From assembly GCA_038230415.1 (NCBI GenBank), contig JBBRNH010000003.1:1-64000 (forward strand): DNA of 64,000 nt, written 5' to 3'. Shown in pieces: positions 55,382 through 64,000 of the stretch. The position numbers were made by a program, and so were the translations under genes. This DNA comes from JBBRNH01 sp038230415 (GTDB lineage: Bacteria > Bacteroidota > Bacteroidia > Cytophagales > Spirosomataceae). Position 1 is the stretch's first letter. Each line of letters begins with the position of its first letter. The notes below the pieces were generated by a model. That model saw nothing but the letters and a program-made list of their open reading frames with translations, was not told the origin of the DNA and searched no databases.

Positions 55382-57343
55382 TTATCGGAGTGGGTAATCG
55401 GTGAGGAGTTTGATAATCGCGCTCACCGACCATGCCTGATTAGCCGTGCCGCGCCCCTGTTGCGGAGCCAGCCCGTCGAAAATTTCGGAGATGCCAAACA
55501 GACAGTCGTTTTCGTAAAAATGCCGTTTCAGTGTCGCTAACTCACTGCACATTTTCCGGCGGTTAGTCGGCGTGTCGCCATGCACCCGGAAGTAAGCGGG
55601 CCAGTATTCACCGAGCAAAAACGGCCAGACCGTTCCCTGATGGTAAGCCGTGTCGCGCAGCCATTGGTCTCCGCCATACACGGCCACAAAGTCAGGGTCG
55701 CGGGGCGAGAGCGTCCGCAAACCGTAGGGCGTGTAGAGATGCTCCTGCACGGTGGCTAACACCTGCGCCTGATCGGTGGCGTTGAGCAACGGAAACGGCA
55801 AACTAAGCGCGTAAATCTGGTTGGGCCGGATGCTGGCATCGGGCGCACCGCCGGGAATCACGACATCGTTCAGATACCCGGCTTCGTTCCAGAAATGCGC
55901 CCGGAAATTCTCCTCAAACCGCCGAAGCAGCAGCGCGTACATATCGGGCTTCTTGCGGAGTTGCTTGGCAAAGAAAATGGTGATTTGCAGCGCGTTATAC
56001 CACAGCGCGTTGATCTCTACGGGGCAGCCGTGCCGGGGTGTCACCACGTAATCACCCACGCGGGCATCCATCCAGGTCAGTTGGGCAGTGCCTTTGCCGC
56101 CATACAGCAGCCCCTCGTCGGTAACGTGAATGCCGTAGCGGGTGCCGCTCTTGTGCGCGTCTAAAATGCCCAGCAGTTCCTCGAAATGCTGTTCCACAAA
56201 GGCCAGATCATTGAATCGCTGGTGGTATTCATAGAGGGCCACAAAGAGCCAGAGCGTAGCATCAATGGTGTTGTATTCGATGGGGTCCTGGCTGTTGTCG
56301 GGGAAGCGGTTAGGCAGCATCCCGTCGTCGAGATACCGAAAAAATGTACTGAGAATCCGTTGGGCGGTTTGCTGGTGGCCGAGCGAAATGCACAGCCCGC
56401 GCAGGGCAATCATGGTGTCGCGGCCCCAGTCGGTAAACCAGTGATACCCAGCGATGATGGTCTCAGTTCCGGTCGAGCTTCGCTGCACCACAAACTGATT
56501 GGCCGACACTACCAGATCGTGCAGAAAGGTGTCGTCGCCGATGGTTGGCGTTTGGGTTTGCCGGAGTTCCTGCACCCGCTTTATCTCCCAGGCGCGGAGG
56601 TCGGCGGGGTTTTCGATGAGCAGTTTTTCATCAGTCGAAAACAACAAAAAGCATTCTTCGCCGGGTTCGAGCCGGGCCTCCACGTGGCCGATGGTGTAAG
56701 CATCTTCCTGAAAATCAAGGCCGCGCTGTTGCTCGTGCTGATACGAAAAGCGGTTATACCAGCCCCGGCTTTCGGTAAATTCGCCCGCCGAAAACGCCCA
56801 ATAGACCGGGGCCGCGCCGTAATGAGCGTGTATTTTTATAGTTTGCCCGGTTTGCCGGGCATAAAAATTAAAGTAGTCGTTCTGGTGAAACAGGCTATGA
56901 TAGTCCCGGTGAACGAACAGCGGCATCAGCCGCAACGTAACAGCTTCTTTGCCAAGATTTTGATACACAACCACCGTAGCATTAGCGGTTTGTACCATAA
57001 ACACGGTCTTACTAACAATCTGATTATCAACTTGATAAACCCAATACGGCAAGGGCAGCCGCTCAAACGACACTAAATGCTGCCAGCCCTGCGGATGCAC
57101 CACATCACCATAGCAGTTGCTCGACAACGCCACCTGACCTTGCTCCGTAACCAGGGTTTCTTCGATTTTCGAGACCAGCACCTGCCGGTCGGTCGGTGGG
57201 TTATTGGCCGCCACTAACAACCCGTGATACCGGCGCGAGTTGGCCCCCGCCAGCGTTCCGCTGGCATAGCCGCCCAACCCGTTGGTGACGAGAAACTCGC
57301 GCCCGGCGAGTTCGTCAAAGCTGTTGTTGATGAAGTGGTACAT
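55382..57343 (-). CDS. Amylo-alpha-1,6-glucosidase (GH133 glycogen-debranching-type enzyme)
   Basis: The 653 residues lack a signal peptide. The family's N-terminal glycogen-debranching beta domain begins NGLGGYASGTLAGANSRRYHG; the (alpha/alpha)6 catalytic domain follows, with HWFTDWGRDTMIAL (~310), TWMDAR...RHGCPVEINALWY (~425) and YHQGTVWPFLLGEY (~595). The family hydrolyses alpha-1,6 branches of glycogen-like glucans. Its start is 1 bp after the stop of the GH63 gene, so the two are coupled. Confidence 0.93.
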   Translation of the reverse strand: MYHFINNSFDELAGREFLVTNGLGGYASGTLAGANSRRYHGLLVAANNPPTDRQVLVSKIEETLVTEQGQVALSSNCYGDVVHPQGWQHLVSFERLPLPYWVYQVDNQIVSKTVFMVQTANATVVVYQNLGKEAVTLRLMPLFVHRDYHSLFHQNDYFNFYARQTGQTIKIHAHYGAAPVYWAFSAGEFTESRGWYNRFSYQHEQQRGLDFQEDAYTIGHVEARLEPGEECFLLFSTDEKLLIENPADLRAWEIKRVQELRQTQTPTIGDDTFLHDLVVSANQFVVQRSSTGTETIIAGYHWFTDWGRDTMIALRGLCISLGHQQTAQRILSTFFRYLDDGMLPNRFPDNSQDPIEYNTIDATLWLFVALYEYHQRFNDLAFVEQHFEELLGILDAHKSGTRYGIHVTDEGLLYGGKGTAQLTWMDARVGDYVVTPRHGCPVEINALWYNALQITIFFAKQLRKKPDMYALLLRRFEENFRAHFWNEAGYLNDVVIPGGAPDASIRPNQIYALSLPFPLLNATDQAQVLATVQEHLYTPYGLRTLSPRDPDFVAVYGGDQWLRDTAYHQGTVWPFLLGEYWPAYFRVHGDTPTNRRKMCSELATLKRHFYENDCLFGISEIFDGLAPQQGRGTANQAWSVSAIIKLLTDYPLR

Positions 57344-57344
57344 A

Positions 57345-60032
57345 TCAGGTTTGGATTAAATCGGCTACTACGCCCGTCCAGCCGGTTTGGTGGCTGGCTC
57401 CCACACCGCGCGAGGTGTCGCCGTGAAAATATTCGTAGAACAATATCAGGTCTTTAAAATGCGGGTCGGTAGCGTAGCGGTCGTCGTGGCCGTTCACGGG
57501 GCGGTGGCCGGTTTCGTCGGGCCTGAAAATGCCAATAAGCCGGTCAGCGAGCATAGCAGCCGCATCGCCGAGGGTAATCTGATGGCCCGAACCCGTCGGA
57601 AACTCAACCGTCACCTCGTCGCCGTAATAGCTGTGGTAGGTTCGCAGGGCGCAGATGATCAGGTAGTTCATGGGCATCCAGATCGGCCCGCGCCAGTTGG
57701 AATTGCCGCCAAACAGCCCGCTGCTCGATTCGCCGGGTTCGTAGCGCAGGCCAAACGACTGCCCGGCAATCTGCACCGAATAGCCATGTTCGTGAATTTT
57801 TGAGATGGACCGAATCCCGCCCGGAGCCAGAAATTCGCCCTCGTCGAGCATCGCCTGAAGCACTCGGCCCAACCGTTCTGCGGGAATCAGCGACAGCAGC
57901 AGGTCTTTGTTGTCAGCAATGTCTTCGACCACCACCTGCATCTGGTTTTGCTTTTGGTACTGCTGAAACCAGCGCATCCGTTTGGTAAAATCGGGCAGTT
58001 TGGCAAAAATCGTTTTCGGGATTTTCAGCACGGCAAACATCGTGGTAAGCCCCACTAATGACCTGATTTTTAGCGGGATATACGTCTCGTCGGGCAGTTC
58101 GAGTATGTCATAGAAAAACCCGTCGTGCTCATCCCAGGCACCGTCCCAGTCGTGGCCCATGCGGTTGAGCGATTCGGCGATATACACGAAATGCTCAAAA
58201 AATTTGGTTGCCACGTCCTCGTAGGTATCGTCGGTTTTGGCAATTTCAAGGGCCATTTCCAGCATATTCAGGCAATACATCGCCATCCAGCTTGTGCCGT
58301 CGGCCTGTTCGAGCCGCCCGCCACCGGGAATCTGATTGCTGCGGTCAAACACGCCGATGTTGTCTAAACCCAGAAAACCACCCTCAAACACGTTGTTGCC
58401 TTTGGCATCTTTCCGGTTGACCCACCACGTGAAGTTGAGCAGCAATTTCTGGAACACGCGCTTCAAAAAATGCACGTCCGGGCCGCGTTCGGTCGGGCCG
58501 CGTTCGGTGCCCGCACCCGTCTGTGCGGCATCGAGTTTATACACCGCCAGACAAGACCAGGCATGAACCGGCGGATTCACGTCGCCAAACGCCCATTCGT
58601 AGGCGGGCAGTTGGCCGTTGGGGTGCATATACCACTCGCGCAAAAACAAGATTAGTTGCTCTTTGGCAAACTGCGGATCAACGCGGGCCAGCGGCACGCA
58701 GTGGAACGCCAAATCCCAGGCCGCATACCAGGGGTATTCCCACTTATCGGGCATCGAAATAATATCGGCATTGTTCAGGGTTCGCCATTGGCTGTTGCGC
58801 CCGGTTTTGCGGCTTTCGGGTGGGCGGGGCTGTCCGGGGTCCCCATCGAGCCACTGCGGAACGTCGAGATAATAATATTGTTTGCTCCAGAGCATCCCGG
58901 CAAATGCCTGACGCTGAATGAGTTTCGTTTGAGCGTCAGATTTTTTAGCCTGAATCCCGGCATAAAACGCATCGGCTTCGGCAATGCGCCGGGCAAAGAG
59001 CGCGTCGAAATCGGGGCCAAACGGCTGATTACTCGTACCCCGCATCAACCGCAGTTGTATCGTCACCGACTGCCCGGCGGCTACCGTCCGGTGATAGACC
59101 GGGGCCATTTTTGAGCCTTCGACACGCTGCGCCACGCCATCGTACTCGTGCTGAACAACGGCCCGGTGAAAGGCATCTTTCTTGAATTGATTCTGCCCCG
59201 ATACGCCAAAAACCTGCGCCGTATTGGTTTCGTTTTCGGTAAACAGCACGTGGTCGGCGGTCTCGAAATAGAGCGTATAATCGGCCTGACCGGGGTTTTC
59301 GGTGGTTACACTGCCCGTGCCATCGCCGTCGGCACTGCGCCGGATGTGGGGCTTGGCATCGGGGTTACCAAACGACCACGTATTTCTGAACCAGAGCGTG
59401 GGCAACAGATGGAGGTCGGCGGGTTCGGGGCCGCGATTATGGGCCGTTATCCTGACCAATATATCGCGTTCGCTGGCTTTGGCATACTCGGTGAACACGT
59501 CGAAATAGCGGTTATCGTCAAAAATCCCGGTGTCAAGCAGTTCATATTCAGGCTGTTCGCGGTTGCGGTTGCGGTTGGTCTCTACCAGATCGGCGTACGG
59601 AAACGCCCGTTGCGGATATTTGTAGAGGTGCTTCATGTACGAGTGCGTGGGCGTACTGTCGAGGTAGTAATACAGTTCCTTCACGTCTTCGCCATGATTG
59701 CCTTCGTTGCCGGTTAGCCCAAAAAGCCGTTCTTTCAGAATTGCGTCGTGGCCGTTCCAGAGGGCAATGGCAAAACAGAGCCGTTGTTTTTCGTCAGAAA
59801 TACCGGCAATGCCATCTTCGCCCCAGCGATAGGCACGGGCGCGGGCGTGGTCGTGCGAAAAATATTCCCAGGCGTTGCCGTGCGGGCTATAATCTTCCCG
59901 GACGGTTCCCCACTGGCGCTCAGCGAGATACGGCCCCCAGTGGAGCCATTCGTGCTGCCCGGCGTAGTGTTCATCTAACCGGGTTTGCTCGGCGGATTTA
60001 TTGTTTTTCATGTTGTTATCCATTGTCTTCAA
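57345..60032 (-). CDS. GH63-type glucosidase (MGH1-like hydrolase)
   Basis: The 895 residues have no signal. The family start LDEHYAGQHEWLHWGPYLAERQWGTVREDY (in part) is followed by a beta-sandwich and an (alpha/alpha)6 catalytic domain. Bacterial GH63 enzymes act on alpha-glucosides, including mannosylglycerate and glucosylglycerate (family knowledge). The start overlaps the SDR stop by ~17 bp, with alternative ATGs at 60023 and 60011. The SDR-GH63-GH133 order suggests turnover of an alpha-glucan or glucoside in the cytoplasm. Confidence 0.9.
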   Translation of the reverse strand: MKTMDNNMKNNKSAEQTRLDEHYAGQHEWLHWGPYLAERQWGTVREDYSPHGNAWEYFSHDHARARAYRWGEDGIAGISDEKQRLCFAIALWNGHDAILKERLFGLTGNEGNHGEDVKELYYYLDSTPTHSYMKHLYKYPQRAFPYADLVETNRNRNREQPEYELLDTGIFDDNRYFDVFTEYAKASERDILVRITAHNRGPEPADLHLLPTLWFRNTWSFGNPDAKPHIRRSADGDGTGSVTTENPGQADYTLYFETADHVLFTENETNTAQVFGVSGQNQFKKDAFHRAVVQHEYDGVAQRVEGSKMAPVYHRTVAAGQSVTIQLRLMRGTSNQPFGPDFDALFARRIAEADAFYAGIQAKKSDAQTKLIQRQAFAGMLWSKQYYYLDVPQWLDGDPGQPRPPESRKTGRNSQWRTLNNADIISMPDKWEYPWYAAWDLAFHCVPLARVDPQFAKEQLILFLREWYMHPNGQLPAYEWAFGDVNPPVHAWSCLAVYKLDAAQTGAGTERGPTERGPDVHFLKRVFQKLLLNFTWWVNRKDAKGNNVFEGGFLGLDNIGVFDRSNQIPGGGRLEQADGTSWMAMYCLNMLEMALEIAKTDDTYEDVATKFFEHFVYIAESLNRMGHDWDGAWDEHDGFFYDILELPDETYIPLKIRSLVGLTTMFAVLKIPKTIFAKLPDFTKRMRWFQQYQKQNQMQVVVEDIADNKDLLLSLIPAERLGRVLQAMLDEGEFLAPGGIRSISKIHEHGYSVQIAGQSFGLRYEPGESSSGLFGGNSNWRGPIWMPMNYLIICALRTYHSYYGDEVTVEFPTGSGHQITLGDAAAMLADRLIGIFRPDETGHRPVNGHDDRYATDPHFKDLILFYEYFHGDTSRGVGASHQTGWTGVVADLIQT

Positions 60033-60831
60033 AACCGGGGTAAAGGGTCATGCCACCGTCCACAACGAGGGTATGGCCGTGAATGTAATCGGCTTCGTCG
60101 GAGCAAAGCCACGCCACCGTCGAACCAATGTCCGACGTTTCGCCGATGCGCTTGTAGGGAATCAGGCGCATCAGACTCGACAGGGCTTGTGGCGTTTCCC
60201 AGGCTTCGCGGTTGATAGGCGTTCGGATGGCTCCGGGAGCCACGCTGTTGACCCTGATTTTATAGCCGCCCAACTCCTGCGCGATGGACTTCATGAGTAA
60301 CATTACCCCGCCTTTCGAGGCTGCGTAGTTCGAGTGACCGGCCCAGGGAATAATTTCATGCACCGAACTCATGCAGATAATCTTACCCGTTGACTGCGAC
60401 ACGTTGGGGCGAGGCCCCCGGTGCAGAAACTCACGGGCGGCTTCGCGGGCGCACAAAAACTGCCCCGTCAGGTTCACGTCAATCACAAACTGCCAGTCTT
60501 TGAGGCTCATATCAACAAACTTGGCATCTTTTTGAAGGCCCGCATTCGCCACCAGAATATCAACCGTGCCGAAGGTGCTGATCGTCTCGGCAAACATCCG
60601 CTGCACCTGATCTTCTTTGCTCACGTCGGCCTGCACGAGCAGTGCCTGTCCGCCTTCGGCCCGAATCAGACTCGCGGCTTCTTCGGCCCCGGTGGGGTTG
60701 CCGATGTAATTAATGACCACGTTGGCCCCTTCCTGCGCCAATGAAATGGCAGTGGCTTTGCCGATGCCCGAACTCGACCCGGTGATGATAGCCGTTTGGC
60801 CCGCAAGCCGCTGATTTGGTTTTTGGAACAT
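60016..60831 (-). CDS. SDR oxidoreductase, glucose 1-dehydrogenase-like
   Basis: The 271 residues contain TGSSSGIGKA (cofactor loop, ~17), NAGLQ, catalytic Ser (CMSSVHEI, ~152), Tyr-x3-Lys (YAASKGG, ~165) and the C-terminal GHTLVVDGG. Closest in pattern to glucose 1-dehydrogenases. Being first in the GH63/GH133 operon, it could oxidise released glucose (inference). Confidence 0.9.
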   Translation of the reverse strand: MFQKPNQRLAGQTAIITGSSSGIGKATAISLAQEGANVVINYIGNPTGAEEAASLIRAEGGQALLVQADVSKEDQVQRMFAETISTFGTVDILVANAGLQKDAKFVDMSLKDWQFVIDVNLTGQFLCAREAAREFLHRGPRPNVSQSTGKIICMSSVHEIIPWAGHSNYAASKGGVMLLMKSIAQELGGYKIRVNSVAPGAIRTPINREAWETPQALSSLMRLIPYKRIGETSDIGSTVAWLCSDEADYIHGHTLVVDGGMTLYPGFEDNG

Positions 60832-60884
60832 TGCGTTTTAGACTGTTTGTGGTTATTTTTGATGAAAACTCAATCTCTTTTCAG

Positions 60885-61121
60885 ATGAGCGTTACCGAAG
60901 CATTTGGCGATGTTGCCGCCGATTTGGCGCACTTAGCCCCCGAAAAAATTATCGCACTCAGCGCATCTCCCCAACTTTCAGACTGGGTGGAGGAACTCAT
61001 TAACCGTCGAAAAGAAGGTAGTATCACCGCCGATGACCAGCTTGACCTTGAGCGGCTGCTGGCTTTAGACCTGTTTATTAGTCTCGCAAAAGTGCGCGCC
61101 CGACTGCTGTTAGCCGAATGA
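60885..61121 (+). CDS. Small helical partner of an HNH nuclease
   Basis: The ATG at 60885 (MSVTEAFGD) is used. The 78 residues are helical, with SPQLSDWVEELINRRKEGS and ITADDQLDLERLLALD. It overlaps the HNH gene by 4 bp. Similar small genes precede HNH nucleases in cyanobacteria and Bacteroidota (recollection); the relation resembles an antitoxin or accessory protein, but this is unproven. Confidence 0.65.
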   Translation: MSVTEAFGDVAADLAHLAPEKIIALSASPQLSDWVEELINRRKEGSITADDQLDLERLLALDLFISLAKVRARLLLAE

Positions 61122-61528
61122 AAATCGTTATACCCATTCCAGTTAGACGGTTGGTGGCGCATCGGGCTGATTATCGTTGCGAGTACTGCCGGTTTAGGCA
61201 AGACGATTTGTTTTTCGCGTTCGAGATTGACCATATCACCAGCCTGAAGCACGGGGGCGGCTCTGAACTCGAAAATCTGGCGTATGCCTGCCCGCATTGC
61301 AACAATCATAAAGGCTCTGACTTGACTACGTTTCTGGATGATTACGACGATATTGTACGGCTGTTCAATCCAAGGATTCACGACTGGTTTGCTCATTTTC
61401 AAGCTATTGACGGTGAAATCATTCCATTGACGCGAATCGGTCAGGCTACCTTAAAAGTGCTTCGATTCAATCAGCCTGACCTGGTTATTTTGCGTCGGTT
61501 ACTCACGCAAGCCAATCTTTATCCTTGA
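61118..61528 (+). CDS. HNH endonuclease
   Basis: The 136 residues contain a full HNH finger: CEYC (~21), FEIDHITSLKHGG with the catalytic His (~36-48), NLAYACPHCNNHKGSD (~53-68). The zinc ligands CxxC…CxxC are present, so it should be active on DNA. It is coupled to the small gene just upstream. Function unknown; possibly defence or toxin-like. Confidence 0.88.
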   Translation: MKIVIPIPVRRLVAHRADYRCEYCRFRQDDLFFAFEIDHITSLKHGGGSELENLAYACPHCNNHKGSDLTTFLDDYDDIVRLFNPRIHDWFAHFQAIDGEIIPLTRIGQATLKVLRFNQPDLVILRRLLTQANLYP

Positions 61529-61535
61529 TACACAG

Positions 61536-62543
61536 TCATTTAGCGATTTTACCGCCGTTCACCGTCCTGATTTTATACAGCCCGGTGTGCGCCGTGAGGT
61601 AAAGCGTTTTGCCATCGGCATCGCCCCAGGCCATGTTTGCCGGGCGTTCGGGGCCAACAATCTTGCCGAGGTACTTGCCTTCGGGCGAGATTATCCAGAC
61701 TCCGCCCGGTGCCGACGAGAACACGTTGCCCGCCGTGTCCACCTTGATTCCGTCCAAAGCCTCGTCATCGTCGGTCTGGTTCATGTCGAAAAAAACCTTG
61801 CCGTTTGCCAGCGTTCCGTCTGCCTTTACCTCATACCGCCACAGCGTTTTGGTGTTGTGAATGTCCCGAATGTCCCAATTGGAAACGTAGAGATAGGTTT
61901 CGGCGGGCGAGAACGCAATGCCATTCGGCCCGCCGAGGTCGGTGGTGAGCAGGTCGGTTTTGCCGTTATGAATCCGATACACGCCCGAAAACGGCGTTTC
62001 TTTCTTAGGGTCGGCGAAGGCTTTGGGCAGGCCGTAGGGCGGGTCGGTGAAATAGACATCACCGTTCGACTTGATAACCAAATCGTTGGGGCTGTTGAGT
62101 TTTTTACCATCGTAACCATCCGACAGCACCGTCATCGGCCCCTTGATTTCGTCGCGGATGATGCGCCGGTTGCCGTGCTGATGATACTCGCCGATGTCGA
62201 AGCCCGTGTATCCCGATTTGGTCGTATACACCGTTACGTTGCCCATCGTGGGGTCGTGTTTATAAATGACGTTCGTGTTCGGATCGCTGAACAAGAGATA
62301 GCCGTCGGGGTGCCAAACGGGGCCGAACACGTTCTGGATAATCAAAGCCGGAACAGCCTGAATACCAACGAGTTCAAAAGGCAGCGTTTGGGTATAAAAC
62401 GGCAGCACCCGGTCTAAATCCGACACGGTGATGGTGGCTTTCAGCACCGCCCGCACCGACTGTGCGGGAGCCTGAAACGGCATCAGGCCGAGCAAAATCC
62501 TGAAAATGGCAAACCGTAAACCGTAAGTTGTATGTCGTTTCAT
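61536..62543 (-). CDS. SMP-30/gluconolactonase-like protein with an odd N-terminal fusion
   Basis: The ATG at 62543 overlaps the esterase stop (ATGA) and is preferred. The 335 residues have a signal peptide ending APAQS. Residues ~35-60 (ATITVSDLDRVLPFYTQTLPF) look like the first part of a glyoxalase/VOC domain, an unexpected context. The SMP-30 beta-propeller then starts at FGPVWHPDGYLLFSDP and includes LNSPNDLV and GGPNGIAFSP. Between GFDIGEYHQ and HGNRRII about 20 family residues (usually PGSNGLT...) seem missing. It may be a deletion-born chimera; activity uncertain. Confidence 0.75.
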   Translation of the reverse strand: MKRHTTYGLRFAIFRILLGLMPFQAPAQSVRAVLKATITVSDLDRVLPFYTQTLPFELVGIQAVPALIIQNVFGPVWHPDGYLLFSDPNTNVIYKHDPTMGNVTVYTTKSGYTGFDIGEYHQHGNRRIIRDEIKGPMTVLSDGYDGKKLNSPNDLVIKSNGDVYFTDPPYGLPKAFADPKKETPFSGVYRIHNGKTDLLTTDLGGPNGIAFSPAETYLYVSNWDIRDIHNTKTLWRYEVKADGTLANGKVFFDMNQTDDDEALDGIKVDTAGNVFSSAPGGVWIISPEGKYLGKIVGPERPANMAWGDADGKTLYLTAHTGLYKIRTVNGGKIAK

Positions 62544-63868
62544 AACATGATTTTTTTGAGTTCGATGCGTTGGTTGGGCAGCAGGCATTGCAGGGCAAAC
62601 AGGCCGCGCCAGTGTTTACGGAGGGGAATTATGCGGCCCGCGTTGCCATCGAGCGTATAAATAACTTTGCCGTAACCGTTCAGGAGGTCGGCCTTGATGA
62701 AGGGGCGTAACAGCCTGATTTCGTGGGCCGTTTTATCAATGTTGGCAAAGGGTTCGTCGGCCATCAACGGCATAGCATCGCTGAAGAGCCAGCGCAGGGT
62801 TCGTTCTAATTCGCGGCCCCAAAACCACTCGCGGTGTGCGCCATCCCGGTAAAAATTAACCTGAATGTGATGCTCAAAATAGCCGTTGTCAATCAGCGTA
62901 TAGTACAGCGCGAGCAAATCGGGCAGCATGGTCTCGCTTTCGGGCTTACCGCCAAGCAACACTAACTTATGCACGAAATTGTAGGGAGCCGAGGCCGCAA
63001 CGGTATATACGTCATCACTCCACCAGAGCGACGGACTAAACGCGGCCACCTTCCCAAACACATCGCCGTGCAACAGCGCGGCATACACCGAAATCAAGCC
63101 ACCCATCGAAGAACCAATCATGGCCGTATCGGTTGCGCCGGACAACGTGCGGAATGTACTGTCTGTCAACGGTTTGAGTGTATCGATCAGGAAATTCAGG
63201 TATCCGTAGCCTTCGCCCCCGCCGTGCGTTGGGTGTGGCACGGGCGAATATTCGGCCAGCCGATGTTCGTTGCCGTGTTCAATGCCAATCACAATGCAGC
63301 CCCAGCCGGTTTGGGCAAGCAACTGATTCAGGGTCCGGGCGACACGCCATTTTTCGGAAGGCGTTGGCGCGTTTAGAAACAGGTTCTGCGCGTCGTGCAT
63401 ATAAATCACCGGATACCGGCGGTCGCTATCGGCATAATCGGGTGGCAGACAGACCCAAATCCGCCGGGAACGGTTGAGTTGGGGCATCCAGAGGGCTTCA
63501 TGCCAGACAAACACACTCATTTCGTCTAAACTCGTTTCCATCTGCCAGGTCGTATCACGCCAGGCCGCCACCTCGTCGTAGCGCACGGGCGCATCCTGCC
63601 CCTCGGCCCACGAACGGTTTTCTACCGGCTGTCCCTGCCCGCTTACCTCTTCCGTTGCCCAGCTTCCCCGCGTAAATTTATACAGCAGTTCGTGGGGCGG
63701 GTTTGGCAACTCCAGCACGTGTGCGCCCAGCACGGGGTCAAGCGTCAGCCGGTAGCGGTCGTTGTTGGGTTGCCACTGATTGATGGTTCCGGCCAGAAAA
63801 ACGGGCGCATCGGCAGGATGGTCTTCGGGCAGCATGACCTGAATCGTGAGCATAATTTCGGGAAGCAT
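62540..63868 (-). CDS. Putative esterase with N-terminal starch-binding-like domain
   Basis: The ATG at 63868 (MLPEIMLTIQV) or 63853 fits the 10-bp gap after the preceding oxidoreductase. The 442 residues have a CBM20/48-like N-terminal domain (LAGTINQWQPNND, ~25), then an enterochelin-esterase/tributyrin-esterase fold with VIYMHDAQN, the nucleophile in GSSMGG (~255) and DGAHREWFW with the His (~340). It is coupled to the SMP-30 gene. Confidence 0.85.
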   Translation of the reverse strand: MLPEIMLTIQVMLPEDHPADAPVFLAGTINQWQPNNDRYRLTLDPVLGAHVLELPNPPHELLYKFTRGSWATEEVSGQGQPVENRSWAEGQDAPVRYDEVAAWRDTTWQMETSLDEMSVFVWHEALWMPQLNRSRRIWVCLPPDYADSDRRYPVIYMHDAQNLFLNAPTPSEKWRVARTLNQLLAQTGWGCIVIGIEHGNEHRLAEYSPVPHPTHGGGEGYGYLNFLIDTLKPLTDSTFRTLSGATDTAMIGSSMGGLISVYAALLHGDVFGKVAAFSPSLWWSDDVYTVAASAPYNFVHKLVLLGGKPESETMLPDLLALYYTLIDNGYFEHHIQVNFYRDGAHREWFWGRELERTLRWLFSDAMPLMADEPFANIDKTAHEIRLLRPFIKADLLNGYGKVIYTLDGNAGRIIPLRKHWRGLFALQCLLPNQRIELKKIML

Positions 63869-63878
63869 CGGGGTTGAC

Positions 63879-64000
63879 TTACAGCACGTTAGCGAGCAGA
63901 TAATCACCAACGCGCAGGGCGTTGGCCGCCGTTGTCAGCGACGGATTGTAGGCTCCCGACGACGGAAAAAAGCTGGCATCGGCCACAAACAGGTTCTGTA
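63879..64000 (-). CDS. GMC-family oxidoreductase, C-terminal end only
   Basis: The last ~40 codons before the TAA (63879-63881) read NLFVADASFFPSSGAYNPSLT and ANALRVGDYLL, the conserved flavin-binding end of GMC oxidoreductases such as glucose dehydrogenase (choline dehydrogenase-like). The rest lies beyond the right edge. It is the first gene of the operon with the esterase and SMP-30 genes. Confidence 0.8.
   Translation of the reverse strand, partial: QNLFVADASFFPSSGAYNPSLTTAANALRVGDYLLANVL

Overview
The window looks like chromosomal DNA of a Bacteroidota bacterium, most likely Cytophagales close to Spirosoma/Rudanella (inference from gene content). Pointers are a SusC/SusD pair, surface proteins built from LamG-like, 'QKQSKS' (DUF8202-type), DUF11 and Ig-like modules, an Uma2-family protein, GH106, GH63 and GH133 enzymes, a multi-PAS hybrid histidine kinase with Hpt, promoter-like TTTG/TAnnTTTG elements, and many short hairpin repeats between operons. 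I saw no rRNA, tRNA, CRISPR array or insertion sequence.

Layout. 1-15.2 kb: a minus-strand block of giant secreted surface proteins: a VCBS/LamG/DUF11 protein split by one in-frame TAG, a cadherin/Ig-like repeat protein running off the left edge with a 900-bp internal duplication, and a separate DUF11 protein. Between them lies a likely plus-strand small RNA. 15.7-20.5 kb: uvrA and a secreted WD40 protein. 20.6-25.6 kb: SusC, SusD and a small lipoprotein (outer-membrane uptake). 25.6-30.1 kb: a tight operon of two FHA proteins, a PP2C phosphatase, a membrane Ser/Thr kinase and a WG-repeat protein, which looks like one phospho-signalling system. 30.2-38 kb: an amino-acid permease, a truncated PD-(D/E)XK-like gene, an Uma2 protein, an orphan nuoL-nuoM pair, two small genes and a PhyH remnant. 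38-46.7 kb: a GH106 rhamnosidase-like enzyme, a large hybrid histidine kinase carrying palindromic DNA inside its receiver domain, and an MFS transporter. 46.8-48.8 kb: a regulator with its own promoter and palindrome, a deleted nucleotidyltransferase partner, and a methyltransferase. 49-53.6 kb: a beta-barrel candidate, an operon joining an SDR, two tiny membrane proteins, a ferric-reductase-like/Rieske fusion and a Cys/His protein, and a frameshifted aquaporin. 53.6-60.8 kb: a lipoprotein hydrolase with an outer-membrane protein, and an SDR-GH63-GH133 carbohydrate operon. 60.9-64 kb: a small protein with an HNH nuclease, then a GMC oxidoreductase (cut by the edge), an esterase and a chimeric SMP-30 protein.

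A theme across the window is recent gene decay. There are two single in-frame stops, one frameshift, and several genes with internal deletions or odd fusions, while most neighbours are intact.
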